A stretch of 34,527 bases of DNA from a virus. Location: positions 1 through 34,527 of IMG/VR virus record IMGVR_UViG_3300033183_000245, one strand, 5' to 3'. Made by a program: the position numbers and the translations under genes. This document shows, one piece after another, positions 1 through 6,842 of this stretch. Positions within the stretch are counted from its first letter, which is position 1, and each line of letters opens with the position of its first letter. The notes under the pieces were generated by a model. That model was not told the DNA's origin and made no database searches. It worked only from the letters and a program-made list of their open reading frames with translations.

Positions 1-140
1 ATGTAAGCGAGCAGGTTGATTTGCAACCCTGTGGGGGCACGCATGTTGCCAAAACAGGTGAAATTGGCAGCGTCGCGATCAGCAAAATCGAGAAAAAGGG
101 CAAACAGAACAGACGTGTTCATCTCGTATTTCAGGATTGA
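1..140 (+). CDS. alaX: AlaX-type alanyl-tRNA editing protein, C-terminal fragment (host)
   Basis: The 5' part lies outside the window. Read in the frame whose codons start at base 3, the peptide carries QPCGGTHVAKTGEIG and later KIEKKGKQNRRVHL before the TGA at 138-140. The CGGTH box supplies zinc ligands in the second additional domain of alanyl-tRNA synthetases and in free-standing AlaX proteins, which hydrolyse mischarged Ser-tRNA(Ala) or Gly-tRNA(Ala) in the cytoplasm. The KGKQNRRV ending is typical of short AlaX proteins, so a stand-alone editor is more likely than AlaS. It is a host housekeeping gene and marks the chromosomal side of the prophage junction. Confidence 0.85.
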   Translation, partial: VSEQVDLQPCGGTHVAKTGEIGSVAISKIEKKGKQNRRVHLVFQD

Positions 141-201
141 TGCGGGAATTTCCCATTCACCCTTGATATTCCCAAAGCAATCGGTCAAAACCCCCTATAA
201 C

Positions 202-291
202 GGAGCGGTGGCCGAGTGGTCGAAGGCGCACGCCTGGAAAGTGTGTAGGCGGGAGACCGTCTCCAGGGTTCGAATCCCTGTCGCTCCGCCA
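202..291 (+). tRNA. tRNA-Ser(GGA), likely prophage attachment gene
   Basis: A 90-nt type II tRNA with encoded CCA. The acceptor stem GGAGCGG pairs with TCGCTCC (one G-U), the anticodon stem CACGC/GTGTG holds the loop CTGGAAA giving anticodon GGA, a long variable arm follows, and the T arm is CAGGG-TTCGAAT-CCCTG. It reads UCC/UCU serine codons. The gene is intact and phage DNA starts directly downstream, as expected when a tyrosine integrase uses the 3' half of a tRNA and restores it. No second copy of the tRNA 3' end was found in the window, so attR must lie outside it. Confidence 0.95.
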
Positions 292-346
292 TTATTTTCT
301 TATAAGTAACTGTATTTATTATATAAAAATCACCTTAAAGGCGGGT

Positions 347-370
347 GAGGTACATATTGAGGTACATATT
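347..370. repeat. Tandem 12-bp repeat next to attL, possible integrase arm sites
   Basis: Two perfect head-to-tail copies of GAGGTACATATT occupy 347-358 and 359-370, about 55 bp past the end of tRNA-Ser, in an AT-rich stretch (292-418) with no credible gene. Short direct repeats beside a tRNA attachment core are often arm-type binding sites for a tyrosine integrase or excisionase. The repeat is seen directly; the role is inferred. Confidence 0.5.
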
Positions 371-418
371 TATTTTTGTTGCACCAATGCCATACCGCAA
401 GAGTTTAATTTAGCTGAC

Positions 419-808
419 CTATGTATTGATCGAAGCGTTGATCTGCGTAATGAACTCATCGTTTATATAAAGTTCATACATTTTTGAGTTGGAAAGCAGC
501 TCCGCTCTGTCATCTTTCACTATTTTTAAAGTCTGCCCGTCTAGGTCGGCAGTAAATACACACTTCCAACTTGCGACCGCTGTCTTCTGACACGCTGGTT
601 CTTTGTAAAGGTTTTTCCAAGTGTGGTTAAAAACCTCTTTTCCGTTGGCACGTAAAATCGTGGTCAGCGTCATACCTTCCCACTGATCCTCTAATTCAAA
701 GACGTATTTTTTTTGATCGTATTGTCCTGCGGCTTTGAAAACAGGAGTGACCGTTCCACAGCTGGCTAACAATGCACTGGCAAAGATTGCTGAGATTATT
801 TTTTTCAT
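419..808 (-). CDS. Predicted outer/inner membrane lipoprotein (prophage cargo)
   Basis: 129 aa from the ATG at 808, which has GAGG nine bases upstream; an ATG at 823 is in frame but would delay the signal peptide. The N-terminus MKKIISAIFASALLASCGT is a type II signal peptide with lipobox LLAS-C, so the mature protein should start at a lipidated cysteine near residue 17. The rest is a soluble periplasmic domain with two further cysteines around the PACQ and WKC motifs. I do not recognise the family. It is transcribed toward the tRNA, the usual place for lysogenic-conversion genes, and phage lipoproteins there often block superinfection or DNA entry (inference). Confidence 0.7.
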   Translation of the reverse strand: MKKIISAIFASALLASCGTVTPVFKAAGQYDQKKYVFELEDQWEGMTLTTILRANGKEVFNHTWKNLYKEPACQKTAVASWKCVFTADLDGQTLKIVKDDRAELLSNSKMYELYINDEFITQINASINT

Positions 809-910
809 TTCAGTTCGCCTCATTTTTACGTCTCCTACCAAAATGTATATTGCCACCCCTTGAGACAATCCAAATGCTTTCTGTCTGTTTCAGTAATTTT
901 GGGTGAAAAC

Positions 911-1102
911 ATGACAGATAAAGTATGGCTTACCGACGTTGAAGTCGGCACAAGATTTGGCTCAACACGCCAGTGGGTTTGGTCACAAGCACGGACAAAC
1001 CCGAAGTTCCCACAACCTGTAAAGCTATCCACGCGCTGGTCGCGCTGGAGCCTGCAGGAGATCGAAGCATTTGAACAGGAGGCGATGTCAGCCCGTGGTT
1101 AG
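911..1102 (+). CDS. AlpA/MerR-like small DNA-binding protein
   Basis: 63 aa from the ATG at 911 (GGGTGA upstream); the frame stays open upstream but only this start has a ribosome site. The pattern WLTDVEVGTRFGSTRQWVWSQ followed by FPQPVKLSTRWSRWSLQEIEAF is the single helix-turn-helix plus wing of the AlpA/Xis-like group, in which a residue after the RW pair begins the last helix. Such proteins act as excisionases or as activators of early phage genes. Being first in the rightward early region and close to attL, either role fits; the sequence cannot decide. It overlaps the start of the next gene by 8 bp, suggesting translational coupling. Confidence 0.75.
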   Translation: MTDKVWLTDVEVGTRFGSTRQWVWSQARTNPKFPQPVKLSTRWSRWSLQEIEAFEQEAMSARG

Positions 1103-1535
1103 TGCATCACAGAGAGGCCGCAGCAATCAGCGTAAGGGCGGATACCATGAGCGCAAGAACGGCAAGCGGCTAGGGGAGCTGACTGGCCTGACGTTTGAGC
1201 GTAACTTGGATCAGCGCAGAGAAGCTGATCATCTGGGCGATTTGATCTGCACGGATGCGGATTTCCCATTTGTGATCGAAAACAAGTATCGCTCCAAAGG
1301 TAATGGCATTCCAGCGGGGGCGTGGGAGCAAGCCTGTAGAACCGCACACAAGACGCAGCAGTGGCCAAGCGTGGTCTATCAGAATGGCCGCGTTGCGCCG
1401 CGTTGTCGCGTCCCTCTGGCCGTCATAGGACGTGCGCAGGGTGGGCATGACCTAATCCCGTTTGGTACAGCTGACCTATCAATGGAAGACTATGCTGAAC
1501 TTGCACTTCAGCTAATGCGCAACAAAAGGTTTTGA
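1095..1535 (+). CDS. Putative PD-(D/E)XK endonuclease / resolvase-like protein
   Basis: 146 aa if translation begins at the GTG at 1095, preceded by AGGAGG at 1077-1082; a TTG at 1071 is in frame but would place the start inside that ribosome site. The N-terminus is basic (RGRSNQRKGGYHERKNGKRLGE). The centre has HLGDLICTDADFPFVIENKYR, matching the D...ExK core of the PD-(D/E)XK nuclease fold, with Asp in GDL and Glu-Asn-Lys as catalytic residues. Small phage proteins of this shape are often Holliday-junction resolvase-like or branch-cutting nucleases used in recombination and replication. Size and location in the early operon agree. The exact substrate is not evident. Confidence 0.65.
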   Translation: MVSASQRGRSNQRKGGYHERKNGKRLGELTGLTFERNLDQRREADHLGDLICTDADFPFVIENKYRSKGNGIPAGAWEQACRTAHKTQQWPSVVYQNGRVAPRCRVPLAVIGRAQGGHDLIPFGTADLSMEDYAELALQLMRNKRF

Positions 1536-1550
1536 CCAAGGAACCTCTAT

Positions 1551-1644
1551 AGAAGGAAATCACTTCTGTCCCCCTATCGAAGGACAGCTGACTAGGGGGC
1601 CGCCTCAGAAGGAATACCCTTATGCCCCCCTATCGAAGGACAGC
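1551..1644. repeat. Imperfect 38-bp direct repeat, period 56 bp
   Basis: The units are 1551-1588 and 1607-1644. Each begins AGAAGGAA and ends in the perfect 19-mer CCCCCTATCGAAGGACAGC (1570-1588 and 1626-1644), with a diverged middle. The CCCCCTA of the first unit can also pair with TAGGGGG at 1593-1599. Repeat and hairpins overlap, so the duplication may have built the structured RNA described for this interval. Confidence 0.75.
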
Positions 1645-1722
1645 GAAGTTATCCTTCACGGCGGTAGGTGTCCGTCCCTTTACATATCGGAACCACCGCC
1701 ACCCACAATCAGGATGCATGAG

Positions 1723-1746
1723 ACGCCCGTAAGGGCGTTTTTTTTT
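1723..1746 (+). terminator. Rho-independent terminator
   Basis: Perfect stem ACGCCC-GTAA-GGGCGT (1723-1738) followed by a run of T to 1746. It would end transcripts from the 911-1535 genes or from the small RNA upstream, isolating the next early operon. Confidence 0.85.
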
Positions 1747-1925
1747 GGCCTTTTGCCATCTGACTAATGGTCTGAAAACAAAGACTATTCATCATTTTTC
1801 TTACCAGCAGCTTACGGATCATAACGGTTTAATACTACACGCTAACCAATTGATTACGTTAGAGAATAGCTGCATCCAGTTTAGTCAGAATGCATCCACA
1901 ACCAAACGCAAGAAAGGAACTTGTT

Positions 1926-2090
1926 ATGGATGCGATTGAACAGGAAAAAGCGGCGCGTCCTGCAAAGATACAAGCGTATGTTGCGACGTCAAGCAAGCAA
2001 TACTTGGTAAAGCTAGCGGTCGCAAATTCCCGCAAAATATCTGCGCAATTGGATTTGATCCTAAAAGAGCATGAGCAGTCAAATGGCTGA
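1926..2090 (+). CDS. Small early protein, possible ribbon-helix-helix type
   Basis: 54 aa from the ATG at 1926, which has AAAGGAA seven bases before it; an in-frame ATG at 1890 has no ribosome site. The sequence MDAIEQEKAARPAKIQAYVATSSKQYLVKLAVANSRKISAQLDLILKEHEQ divides into a short strand-like segment and two helices, which is compatible with a CopG/Arc-like ribbon-helix-helix repressor, but no diagnostic motif is visible. It opens the operon that runs to 7703. The 180 bp before it (1747-1925) is AT-rich and holds CTAAC-N10-GTTAG around 1842-1861, a possible operator. Function is not recognised. Confidence 0.55.
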   Translation: MDAIEQEKAARPAKIQAYVATSSKQYLVKLAVANSRKISAQLDLILKEHEQSNG

Positions 2091-2253
2091 TCGTCTGGAA
2101 AAGGATGAACTCCTAGAGGTGGCGTTGAACGGCATCGAGCGTAAGGCCGATGTCATCCGCCTAATGGCCGCCACACCTCCGCAAAATCCACAAACCAAAC
2201 GCCTCGCGGGCGAGATTTTAACCCTCGTCGAGCAGGTCAAGAAATGGGTGTAA
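2071..2253 (+). CDS. Small hypothetical early protein
   Basis: 60 aa if the ATG at 2071 is used (AAAGAG just upstream), or 56 aa from 2083. It overlaps the end of the preceding gene by 20 bp and the start of the next by 10 bp, which supports its reality through operon packing. It is a helical, charged protein with no cysteines or membrane segment. I do not recognise a family; small helical early proteins of phages often modify host functions, but nothing here shows that. Confidence 0.5.
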   Translation: MSSQMADRLEKDELLEVALNGIERKADVIRLMAATPPQNPQTKRLAGEILTLVEQVKKWV

Positions 2254-2669
2254 CTATGTTTGATAGTTTTGAAAGTCGTGGCGTTTGCCACGCAGAAATT
2301 GATTATGCAAACCGTCTGGATGAATGGCTGACAGATTGGTTGCCACAAAACCTTCCTGTCATTGATGAGTTTCTGAAAATCACAAAGAAACTTCACGATG
2401 ACATGGGTCGTGAGCATTACGGCGCACAAGCAGTCTACGAAGTCATGCGCTTCCATCGTCTGCAGCGCGAAGGTGCTGGTGAGTTTAAGCTGAACAACAA
2501 CAATGTTGCGCTGATCGCACGTTACATCATGGCGAAACACCCACAATACGACGGGTTTTTCAGCCTCCGCACTATTAACGGCATCCCAGAAGTACGCGCC
2601 AAGCACATCTTTGAGGATGCCATGCGTCGCGCAGGTCAGCTTCCAGCTGCTCAAGCGGAGTTGTTCTAA
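2244..2669 (+). CDS. Hypothetical early protein
   Basis: 141 aa from the ATG at 2244; a second in-frame ATG at 2256 is possible. The product is predicted cytosolic and mostly helical, with a run of asparagines (FKLNNNNVALIARYIM) in its middle and an alanine-rich end. Its stop overlaps the next start in TAATG, so it is translationally coupled to the exonuclease gene and may serve the same recombination module. No enzymatic motif is visible and I do not recognise a family. Confidence 0.65.
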   Translation: MGVTMFDSFESRGVCHAEIDYANRLDEWLTDWLPQNLPVIDEFLKITKKLHDDMGREHYGAQAVYEVMRFHRLQREGAGEFKLNNNNVALIARYIMAKHPQYDGFFSLRTINGIPEVRAKHIFEDAMRRAGQLPAAQAELF

Positions 2670-3457
2670 TGCCTGTGCGGATCATACGCGATCAGTCTGG
2701 CGCGGACTACCACGCCGAAATGGCGCACATCAGTTCATCGTACATCAAGGATTGGGGGCTGCGGTCCCCAGCCCATGCGGAACATGGCGAAAAAACCATA
2801 AACCCATACGTGGCTGATGAAGGCACCGCCATACACCTTGTGTTTGAGGGCAGGGATAACCTTGTCATTGAGGCAGGTGAAACGCGCCGCGGTTCTGGCT
2901 GGGAAGAAGCCAAAAAGCGTGCGGCGTCGATTAACGGCGTTGCCCTGCCAAAAAAGGCGTATGCAACGGCGATTGCAGCGGGCCGCAGTGCGCGTAACCA
3001 CCCGACCATCGCTGAGTGGTTCAGTGCCCACGAGGTTTGGCATGAGGCGTCGGTGTACGCAATTCACGCTGCAACTGGGCAGGGCGTTAAAACAAAACCT
3101 GACGTGTACTTGCCCGAAACAGGGGCAATCCTTGATTTGAAATCCGCTGTATCGGCTGATCCACGCGATTTCATACGTGCCTGCTTCAAGTACGGGTACG
3201 ATTTGCAGGCTGCGTTTTACCGCATGGTGTGCCGCGAAGCGGGTCTTCGCGTCAGCCCCAATTTTCACATTTTAGCCGTCGAAAAAACCAAACCGTTTGC
3301 GGCTCAGCATTTCGTGATGGAGAGCGACGTTCTCTCTGCTGCGGAAGAGCGCGTTGAGCAGATCATGCTCGAAATTGCGCATTCACGGGAAACAGGCGTG
3401 TTCAGCACAGGCTGGCCTCCAGTTTCCAAAATTAACCTTAACCCAATGGGAACTTAA
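2669..3457 (+). CDS. PD-(D/E)XK exonuclease (RecE C-terminal / Cas4-like, DUF3799 type)
   Basis: 262 aa, coupled to the previous gene by TAATG. The catalytic region around residues 132-190 contains GVKTKPDVYLP, then AILDLKSAVSADPRDF, then YDLQAAFYR, matching the D...DxK...QxxxY signature of RecE/AddB/Cas4-like nucleases (Asp of KPD, Asp and Lys of DLK, Gln and Tyr of QAAFY). An early AIHLVFEGRD segment corresponds to the conserved helix with His before the core. Phage enzymes of this type chew 5' ends of double-stranded DNA so that a partner can anneal single strands. The SSB-like gene follows after 2 bp, making a two-gene recombination module. No annealase of the RecT type was found beside it. 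Confidence 0.8.
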   Translation: MPVRIIRDQSGADYHAEMAHISSSYIKDWGLRSPAHAEHGEKTINPYVADEGTAIHLVFEGRDNLVIEAGETRRGSGWEEAKKRAASINGVALPKKAYATAIAAGRSARNHPTIAEWFSAHEVWHEASVYAIHAATGQGVKTKPDVYLPETGAILDLKSAVSADPRDFIRACFKYGYDLQAAFYRMVCREAGLRVSPNFHILAVEKTKPFAAQHFVMESDVLSAAEERVEQIMLEIAHSRETGVFSTGWPPVSKINLNPMGT

Positions 3458-3459
3458 TC

Positions 3460-4104
3460 ATGGAATACAGATTGTATAACGTGACTGCGCTACACGCGCG
3501 TCTACACACAGCACACAACTTCAGTGCATCAGATAATCGCTCAATGCCCTGTGCATTTGATGCGCCTGATGCGAAGTATGAGTGCAGTTTTATTATTTCC
3601 GAGGCTCAAGCCAAGGAAACGGCACGTAAGGTTGTTGAAGCCTACAATTCAAAAAAGAAGCACGATTGGCTGGAGTTTAAGCCATCTGGTCTTGATGATT
3701 TGTTTAAGCGCGACACGGATATGAACGGCGTTGAAACAGGCAACTACATCCTAAAAGCCGTTAAAAAAACCTACGGCGAAGAGGGCAATGCCCCAAAGGT
3801 TTGGATGCCAAATAGCAAAGAGGCAACCGATGATTTCCGTGTGACAAACGGATCAGATTGCCACGTCGTCTTGACGCTTGCGCCGTGGAACTACGCGGGC
3901 AAAGCGGGTGTCCAATTCCGTCTAAAGGGCGTGATGGTCACAACGTTGGCTGACGCGCCAGCAATGGGTAACCCGTTTTTGGACGACCCAAACGCCAACG
4001 TGAATGGCTCCATTGATGCGGAGCTAGACAGCCTCATGAATGACATAGCGGGCAAGAAGGCACCCACGCCTGACGCGCCGTTTCAGGACGACGTACCCTT
4101 TTAA
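3460..4104 (+). CDS. Single-stranded DNA-binding protein (DUF2815 / gp2.5-like)
   Basis: 214 aa. The body reads as an OB-fold DNA-binding protein of the DUF2815 class: YECSFIISEAQ near residue 45, an APKVWMPNSKEATDD loop, and a beta-rich CHVVLTLAPWNYAGKAGVQFRLKGVMV segment. The C-terminus ends FQDDVPF, close to the acidic tip (DDDIPF) of bacterial SSB that recruits DNA repair and replication partners. It follows the exonuclease by 2 bp and precedes the primase-helicase, so it should coat ssDNA in both recombination and replication. The conserved tip hints that it can dock host SSB-interacting proteins (inference). Confidence 0.8.
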   Translation: MEYRLYNVTALHARLHTAHNFSASDNRSMPCAFDAPDAKYECSFIISEAQAKETARKVVEAYNSKKKHDWLEFKPSGLDDLFKRDTDMNGVETGNYILKAVKKTYGEEGNAPKVWMPNSKEATDDFRVTNGSDCHVVLTLAPWNYAGKAGVQFRLKGVMVTTLADAPAMGNPFLDDPNANVNGSIDAELDSLMNDIAGKKAPTPDAPFQDDVPF

Positions 4105-4127
4105 TCACTCGTTTGTAGGAGTTTCAG

Positions 4128-4325
4128 ATGTTTGACATCAAATCAAAGCGAGTGCGCTTGGGTTATGGGTTGCGTAAGGCGGGTGTCTCACGCGCAACTT
4201 TCTATCGCAAAATGTCGGGCCACCCGTTGGCCCCACAAACAAAGGTGGAGCCAGACGGCTCCGCCACTTTCCGTCGCACAGAAATGGATCGCTTTGTAAA
4301 GGCGATACGGAAAGATGAGGTGTAA
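4128..4325 (+). CDS. Small helix-turn-helix protein (AlpA-like)
   Basis: 65 aa with GTAGGAG before the ATG at 4128. The segment YGLRKAGVSRATFYRKMSG is a helix-turn-helix of the AlpA/MerR-like sort, and the basic tail RRTEMDRFVKAIRK would be the closing helix after a wing. It lies between the SSB and primase genes, 2 bp ahead of the latter. It may regulate the early operon or help load the replication proteins at the origin; neither can be shown from the sequence. Confidence 0.6.
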   Translation: MFDIKSKRVRLGYGLRKAGVSRATFYRKMSGHPLAPQTKVEPDGSATFRRTEMDRFVKAIRKDEV

Positions 4326-4327
4326 CG

Positions 4328-6295
4328 GTGACTAACGTCAAAGCATACCCCGTTGCACACGCCGACTATTGCGGCAAACTCGAATGGTACTTGGTCCCAA
4401 TCCCTGCAGGGTCAAAGGGGCCAACACATACCAAGTGGCAGACGCCAGAGCGCACACTGTCAACGCCAGAGGCAGCGCAAAAGTTTTTTGAGAACAACCC
4501 AACACTGAACGTTGGGTTGCTTCACAGTGCCTCTGGTACCTGCGCCGTAGACATCGACAACGTCGAATACACGCGCATGATATTTGAGGAGCTGGGCATC
4601 GACTTTGATGATCTAATGCAGTCAGCACCTCAAATTGTTGGGCGTGAAAATCGCGGCAAGTTATTGTTTAACGCGCCGCCTGATTTGGTGATGCGCAAAA
4701 TATCATGGCCTACAAAAGATGATCCGCGCCGCACCGAAGTGGTGTTTGAGCTGCGGGCAGGGCCAGTACAGGACGTGTTGCCACCAAGCATACATCCCGA
4801 CACAGGGCGTCCGTACCGCTGGGAAGGGCGTTCGATCTGGGATGGGTTGCCAGACTTGCCAGAGCAACTTTTGACGATCTGGCGTGAGTGGGACTTATTT
4901 CGTCCGCAAATGATGGGGATTTGCCCGTGGATACAGCGCGACGCGCGGCCGCCTGCAAAACCGCGTCCACCTAGCGATGGGCCAAGTGTTATTGATGCGT
5001 TCAACGCGGCGCATGATATTCGTAGCTTGCTGATCCAGTACGGATACAAGCAGACAGGCAAAGATCGGTTTCTGTCGCCTAACTCATCAACAAAGTTGGC
5101 TGGGTGCATTGTGTTTGATGATGGACGCGCTTTTAGCCACCATCAGTCAGACCCATTTGATGAAAAGCACAGCTTTGATGCCTTTGAGGCATATTGCCAA
5201 TACGAGCATCAGGGAAACATCAAAGAAGCCGTCAAATCGGCGGCTGCACTTTTAAACTTGAACGAAAAGCCACGCGTTGAATTTGCTTCAGAGGTCGAAA
5301 GCGAACCTAGCAAACCTTTGTTCAAACGCATCGGGCTTGAGGACGTCACACCACCTGTGTGGTTGGTGAAGTCGCACATCGAAGAAGGCACCTTTGTTAT
5401 GGTGTTTGGCGCGTCTGGAGCAAAGAAATCATTTCTTGTTTACGATCTCGCATGTTGCATTGCGACGGGCAAAGATTGGCACGGCTATCGGGTCAAACAG
5501 GGTGCGGTATTGATTATTGCAGGTGAAGGCCATGGGGGTCTTAATCGCCGTCTTAAAGGCTGGGAGAAGTTTAATAATCAAAGCCTGAAGGATGTGCCGC
5601 TATATGGCAATGAGCGACCACTGATCCTCACGGACGATGCGGATATAGCCGCGCTAATTGCATATATCGAAGAACGTATCAGCATTGATGGCACACCATC
5701 ATTGATCATTGTTGATACACTGGCACGTGCGTTAGGCGCAGCGGATGAACGCTCTGGTGCGGATGTAAACAAGCTGATTGCGGCTCTGACAGGGGTCATA
5801 CAGCAATATCGCTGTGCAATCCTTCTGGTGCATCACACGGGCCACTCAGACGCCGCACAGCACCGCGCAAGGGGTGCCTCTGAACTGCCTGCGGCGGTTG
5901 ATCATGAGTTCCGCGTGGAACCCTTCGAGGAAGAGGGGATGCAGCTGCCTGCAACGTTGCTCACTAACACCAAAAGCAAAGATGCGGCACTCATGGAGCC
6001 TGTCATTTTTGATATGATCAGTGTTGGTCTTGGGGTTTGCGATGAGGATTTGAAGGAGATCAACACGCTTGTCCCTGAATTGCGCGGGCCGATAAGCGAA
6101 GAAGACGTCGAAACCATCAATCCGATCACAGTCGTGGTTGATGAGGATCGTAAGTTGCGGCGCAAGGGTGACTTCAAAAAACCCGATCTTGTTCGTGAGG
6201 TGTGGATCACACTGGATGGCAGCCGTAGAACAGCGGAACGCTGGGTGCGTAAGGCGATTGAAAGGGGGGAAATAGATGACTTCCCTAGATCGTAG
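4328..6295 (+). CDS. Bifunctional primase-helicase (Prim-Pol plus RepA-like AAA ATPase)
   Basis: 655 aa from a GTG start 2 bp after the previous stop. Residues about 15-190 form an archaeo-eukaryotic Prim-Pol domain: CAVDIDN holds the metal-binding DxD pair, and VLPPSIHPDTGRPYRW is the classic later motif. Residues about 340-560 are a hexameric RecA/RepA-like helicase domain: Walker A GASGAKKSF, GAVLIIAGEGHGG, Walker B SLIIVDTLARALG, and AILLVHHTGH as the sensor motif. The C-terminus (RRTAERWVRKAIERGEI) resembles a winged helix. It should prime and unwind phage DNA; the iteron-rich gene immediately downstream is the best origin candidate. Length and domain order match phage primase-helicases of this class. 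Confidence 0.88.
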   Translation: MTNVKAYPVAHADYCGKLEWYLVPIPAGSKGPTHTKWQTPERTLSTPEAAQKFFENNPTLNVGLLHSASGTCAVDIDNVEYTRMIFEELGIDFDDLMQSAPQIVGRENRGKLLFNAPPDLVMRKISWPTKDDPRRTEVVFELRAGPVQDVLPPSIHPDTGRPYRWEGRSIWDGLPDLPEQLLTIWREWDLFRPQMMGICPWIQRDARPPAKPRPPSDGPSVIDAFNAAHDIRSLLIQYGYKQTGKDRFLSPNSSTKLAGCIVFDDGRAFSHHQSDPFDEKHSFDAFEAYCQYEHQGNIKEAVKSAAALLNLNEKPRVEFASEVESEPSKPLFKRIGLEDVTPPVWLVKSHIEEGTFVMVFGASGAKKSFLVYDLACCIATGKDWHGYRVKQGAVLIIAGEGHGGLNRRLKGWEKFNNQSLKDVPLYGNERPLILTDDADIAALIAYIEERISIDGTPSLIIVDTLARALGAADERSGADVNKLIAALTGVIQQYRCAILLVHHTGHSDAAQHRARGASELPAAVDHEFRVEPFEEEGMQLPATLLTNTKSKDAALMEPVIFDMISVGLGVCDEDLKEINTLVPELRGPISEEDVETINPITVVVDEDRKLRRKGDFKKPDLVREVWITLDGSRRTAERWVRKAIERGEIDDFPRS

Positions 6296-6842
6296 CCTTC
6301 TTCAGATTGAGGATTTCCTCAAAACGCACCCAAACGCATCTGTTCGGGTCAAGTTCAATGGCGATGACAATTACCGTAATTATCCGTCGGGTGGTGTAAC
6401 AAACGACACTTTTTGCGACACTGCGGATGAGGGTGTCGTTTTTGAGGATGATGAAACTGAAATTTGCGACACTGTTGCGACAGTTAAGCGACACTTGTCA
6501 TTTTCAGAATGGTTTAAAATCAATGCCTTAGAGGATGTTAGCGACACTGTTGCGACACCTTCAACACCAAGTGTCGCTCGGGATGACCACGCGACAGCGG
6601 AACCCCAGACTAGCCCCCCTTTAGGGGGGCGTCTGGATGCGGGTGACGCGCCGACTGTCGATTGGGCTGATTTGAGTGAAAAACAATTTGAGCAGGCACT
6701 GCAAACAATCACCTGCCTTGAGGAGCTGAATGGCTTGGCCAATCGGCGGCGGGTGCTGCAACGCGATTGCAAGCAGTGGTCTGAGGCGCAGCGCAGTTTG
6801 ATCCTCATGCGCAAATTCATGTTGGAGAATGGCCATGGATGA
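6276..6842 (+). CDS. Hypothetical protein containing iterons in its coding sequence
   Basis: 188 aa, with a strong ribosome site (AAGGGGGGAAAT) and a 20-bp overlap with the primase-helicase. The N-terminal half is low in conserved features and shows repeated CDTVAT and SDTVAT peptides created by DNA repeats; a Pro-rich linker (PQTSPPLGG) follows; the C-terminal part from about residue 125 (WADLSEKQFEQAL onward) is helical and looks folded. This recalls replication initiators such as lambda O, where origin iterons lie in a flexible linker between a DNA-binding and a partner-binding domain. No DNA-binding motif is obvious, so the initiator role is inference. Confidence 0.6.
   Translation: MTSLDRSLLQIEDFLKTHPNASVRVKFNGDDNYRNYPSGGVTNDTFCDTADEGVVFEDDETEICDTVATVKRHLSFSEWFKINALEDVSDTVATPSTPSVARDDHATAEPQTSPPLGGRLDAGDAPTVDWADLSEKQFEQALQTITCLEELNGLANRRRVLQRDCKQWSEAQRSLILMRKFMLENGHG
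6403..6597. other. Candidate replication origin: GCGACACT iterons
   Basis: GCGACA(C/G) occurs at 6415, 6466, 6477, 6488, 6541, 6552 and 6591, a near copy (ACGACACT) at 6403, and inverted copies near 6433 and 6571. The runs 6466/6477/6488 and 6541/6552 are spaced exactly 11 bp, one helical turn, so a protein would bind one face of the DNA. The gap 6496-6540 is AT-rich and could be the unwinding region. The site lies just after the primase-helicase gene. Confidence 0.55.
6605..6636. other. Long perfect hairpin beside the iterons
   Basis: CCAGAC (6605-6610) pairs with GTCTGG (6631-6636), and GCCCCCC (6613-6619) with GGGGGGC (6624-6630) around a TTTA loop, with only a TA bulge. It is inside the coding sequence at the Pro-rich linker. 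It could be part of the origin (single-strand initiation site) or a roadblock in the mRNA. No T-run follows, so a terminator is unlikely. Confidence 0.7.

Larger units (their letters stand above)
1540..1746 (+). ncRNA. Candidate structured small RNA ending in an intrinsic terminator
   Basis: This 200-nt stretch has no credible ORF but several hairpins: AGAAG/CTTCT (1551-1567), CTGTCC/GGACAG (1566-1587), GAAGGA/TCCTTC (about 1635-1657) and GGCGGT/ACCGCC (1660-1700), then a strong terminator at 1723-1746. GAAGGA occurs four times at 1552, 1579, 1608 and 1635, spaced 27, 29 and 27 bases. That could be a small RNA presenting repeated GGA/SD-like motifs, or the processed 3' leader of the nuclease mRNA. 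No clear promoter was found, so the 5' end is a guess. Confidence 0.45.

Noticed and set aside
16-309. 97-aa rightward ORF spanning the tRNA
   Set aside because: It runs through tRNA-Ser and competes with the alaX frame; the coding signal in 1-140 is clearly the AlaX frame.
2079-2654. 191-aa leftward ORF opposite the early genes
   Set aside because: Shadow of coupled rightward genes with ribosome sites; no family features.
4258-4266. Short match to the tRNA-Ser 3' end (GCTCCGCCA) as an attR
   Set aside because: Only nine bases, inside a coding gene, with no further similarity.
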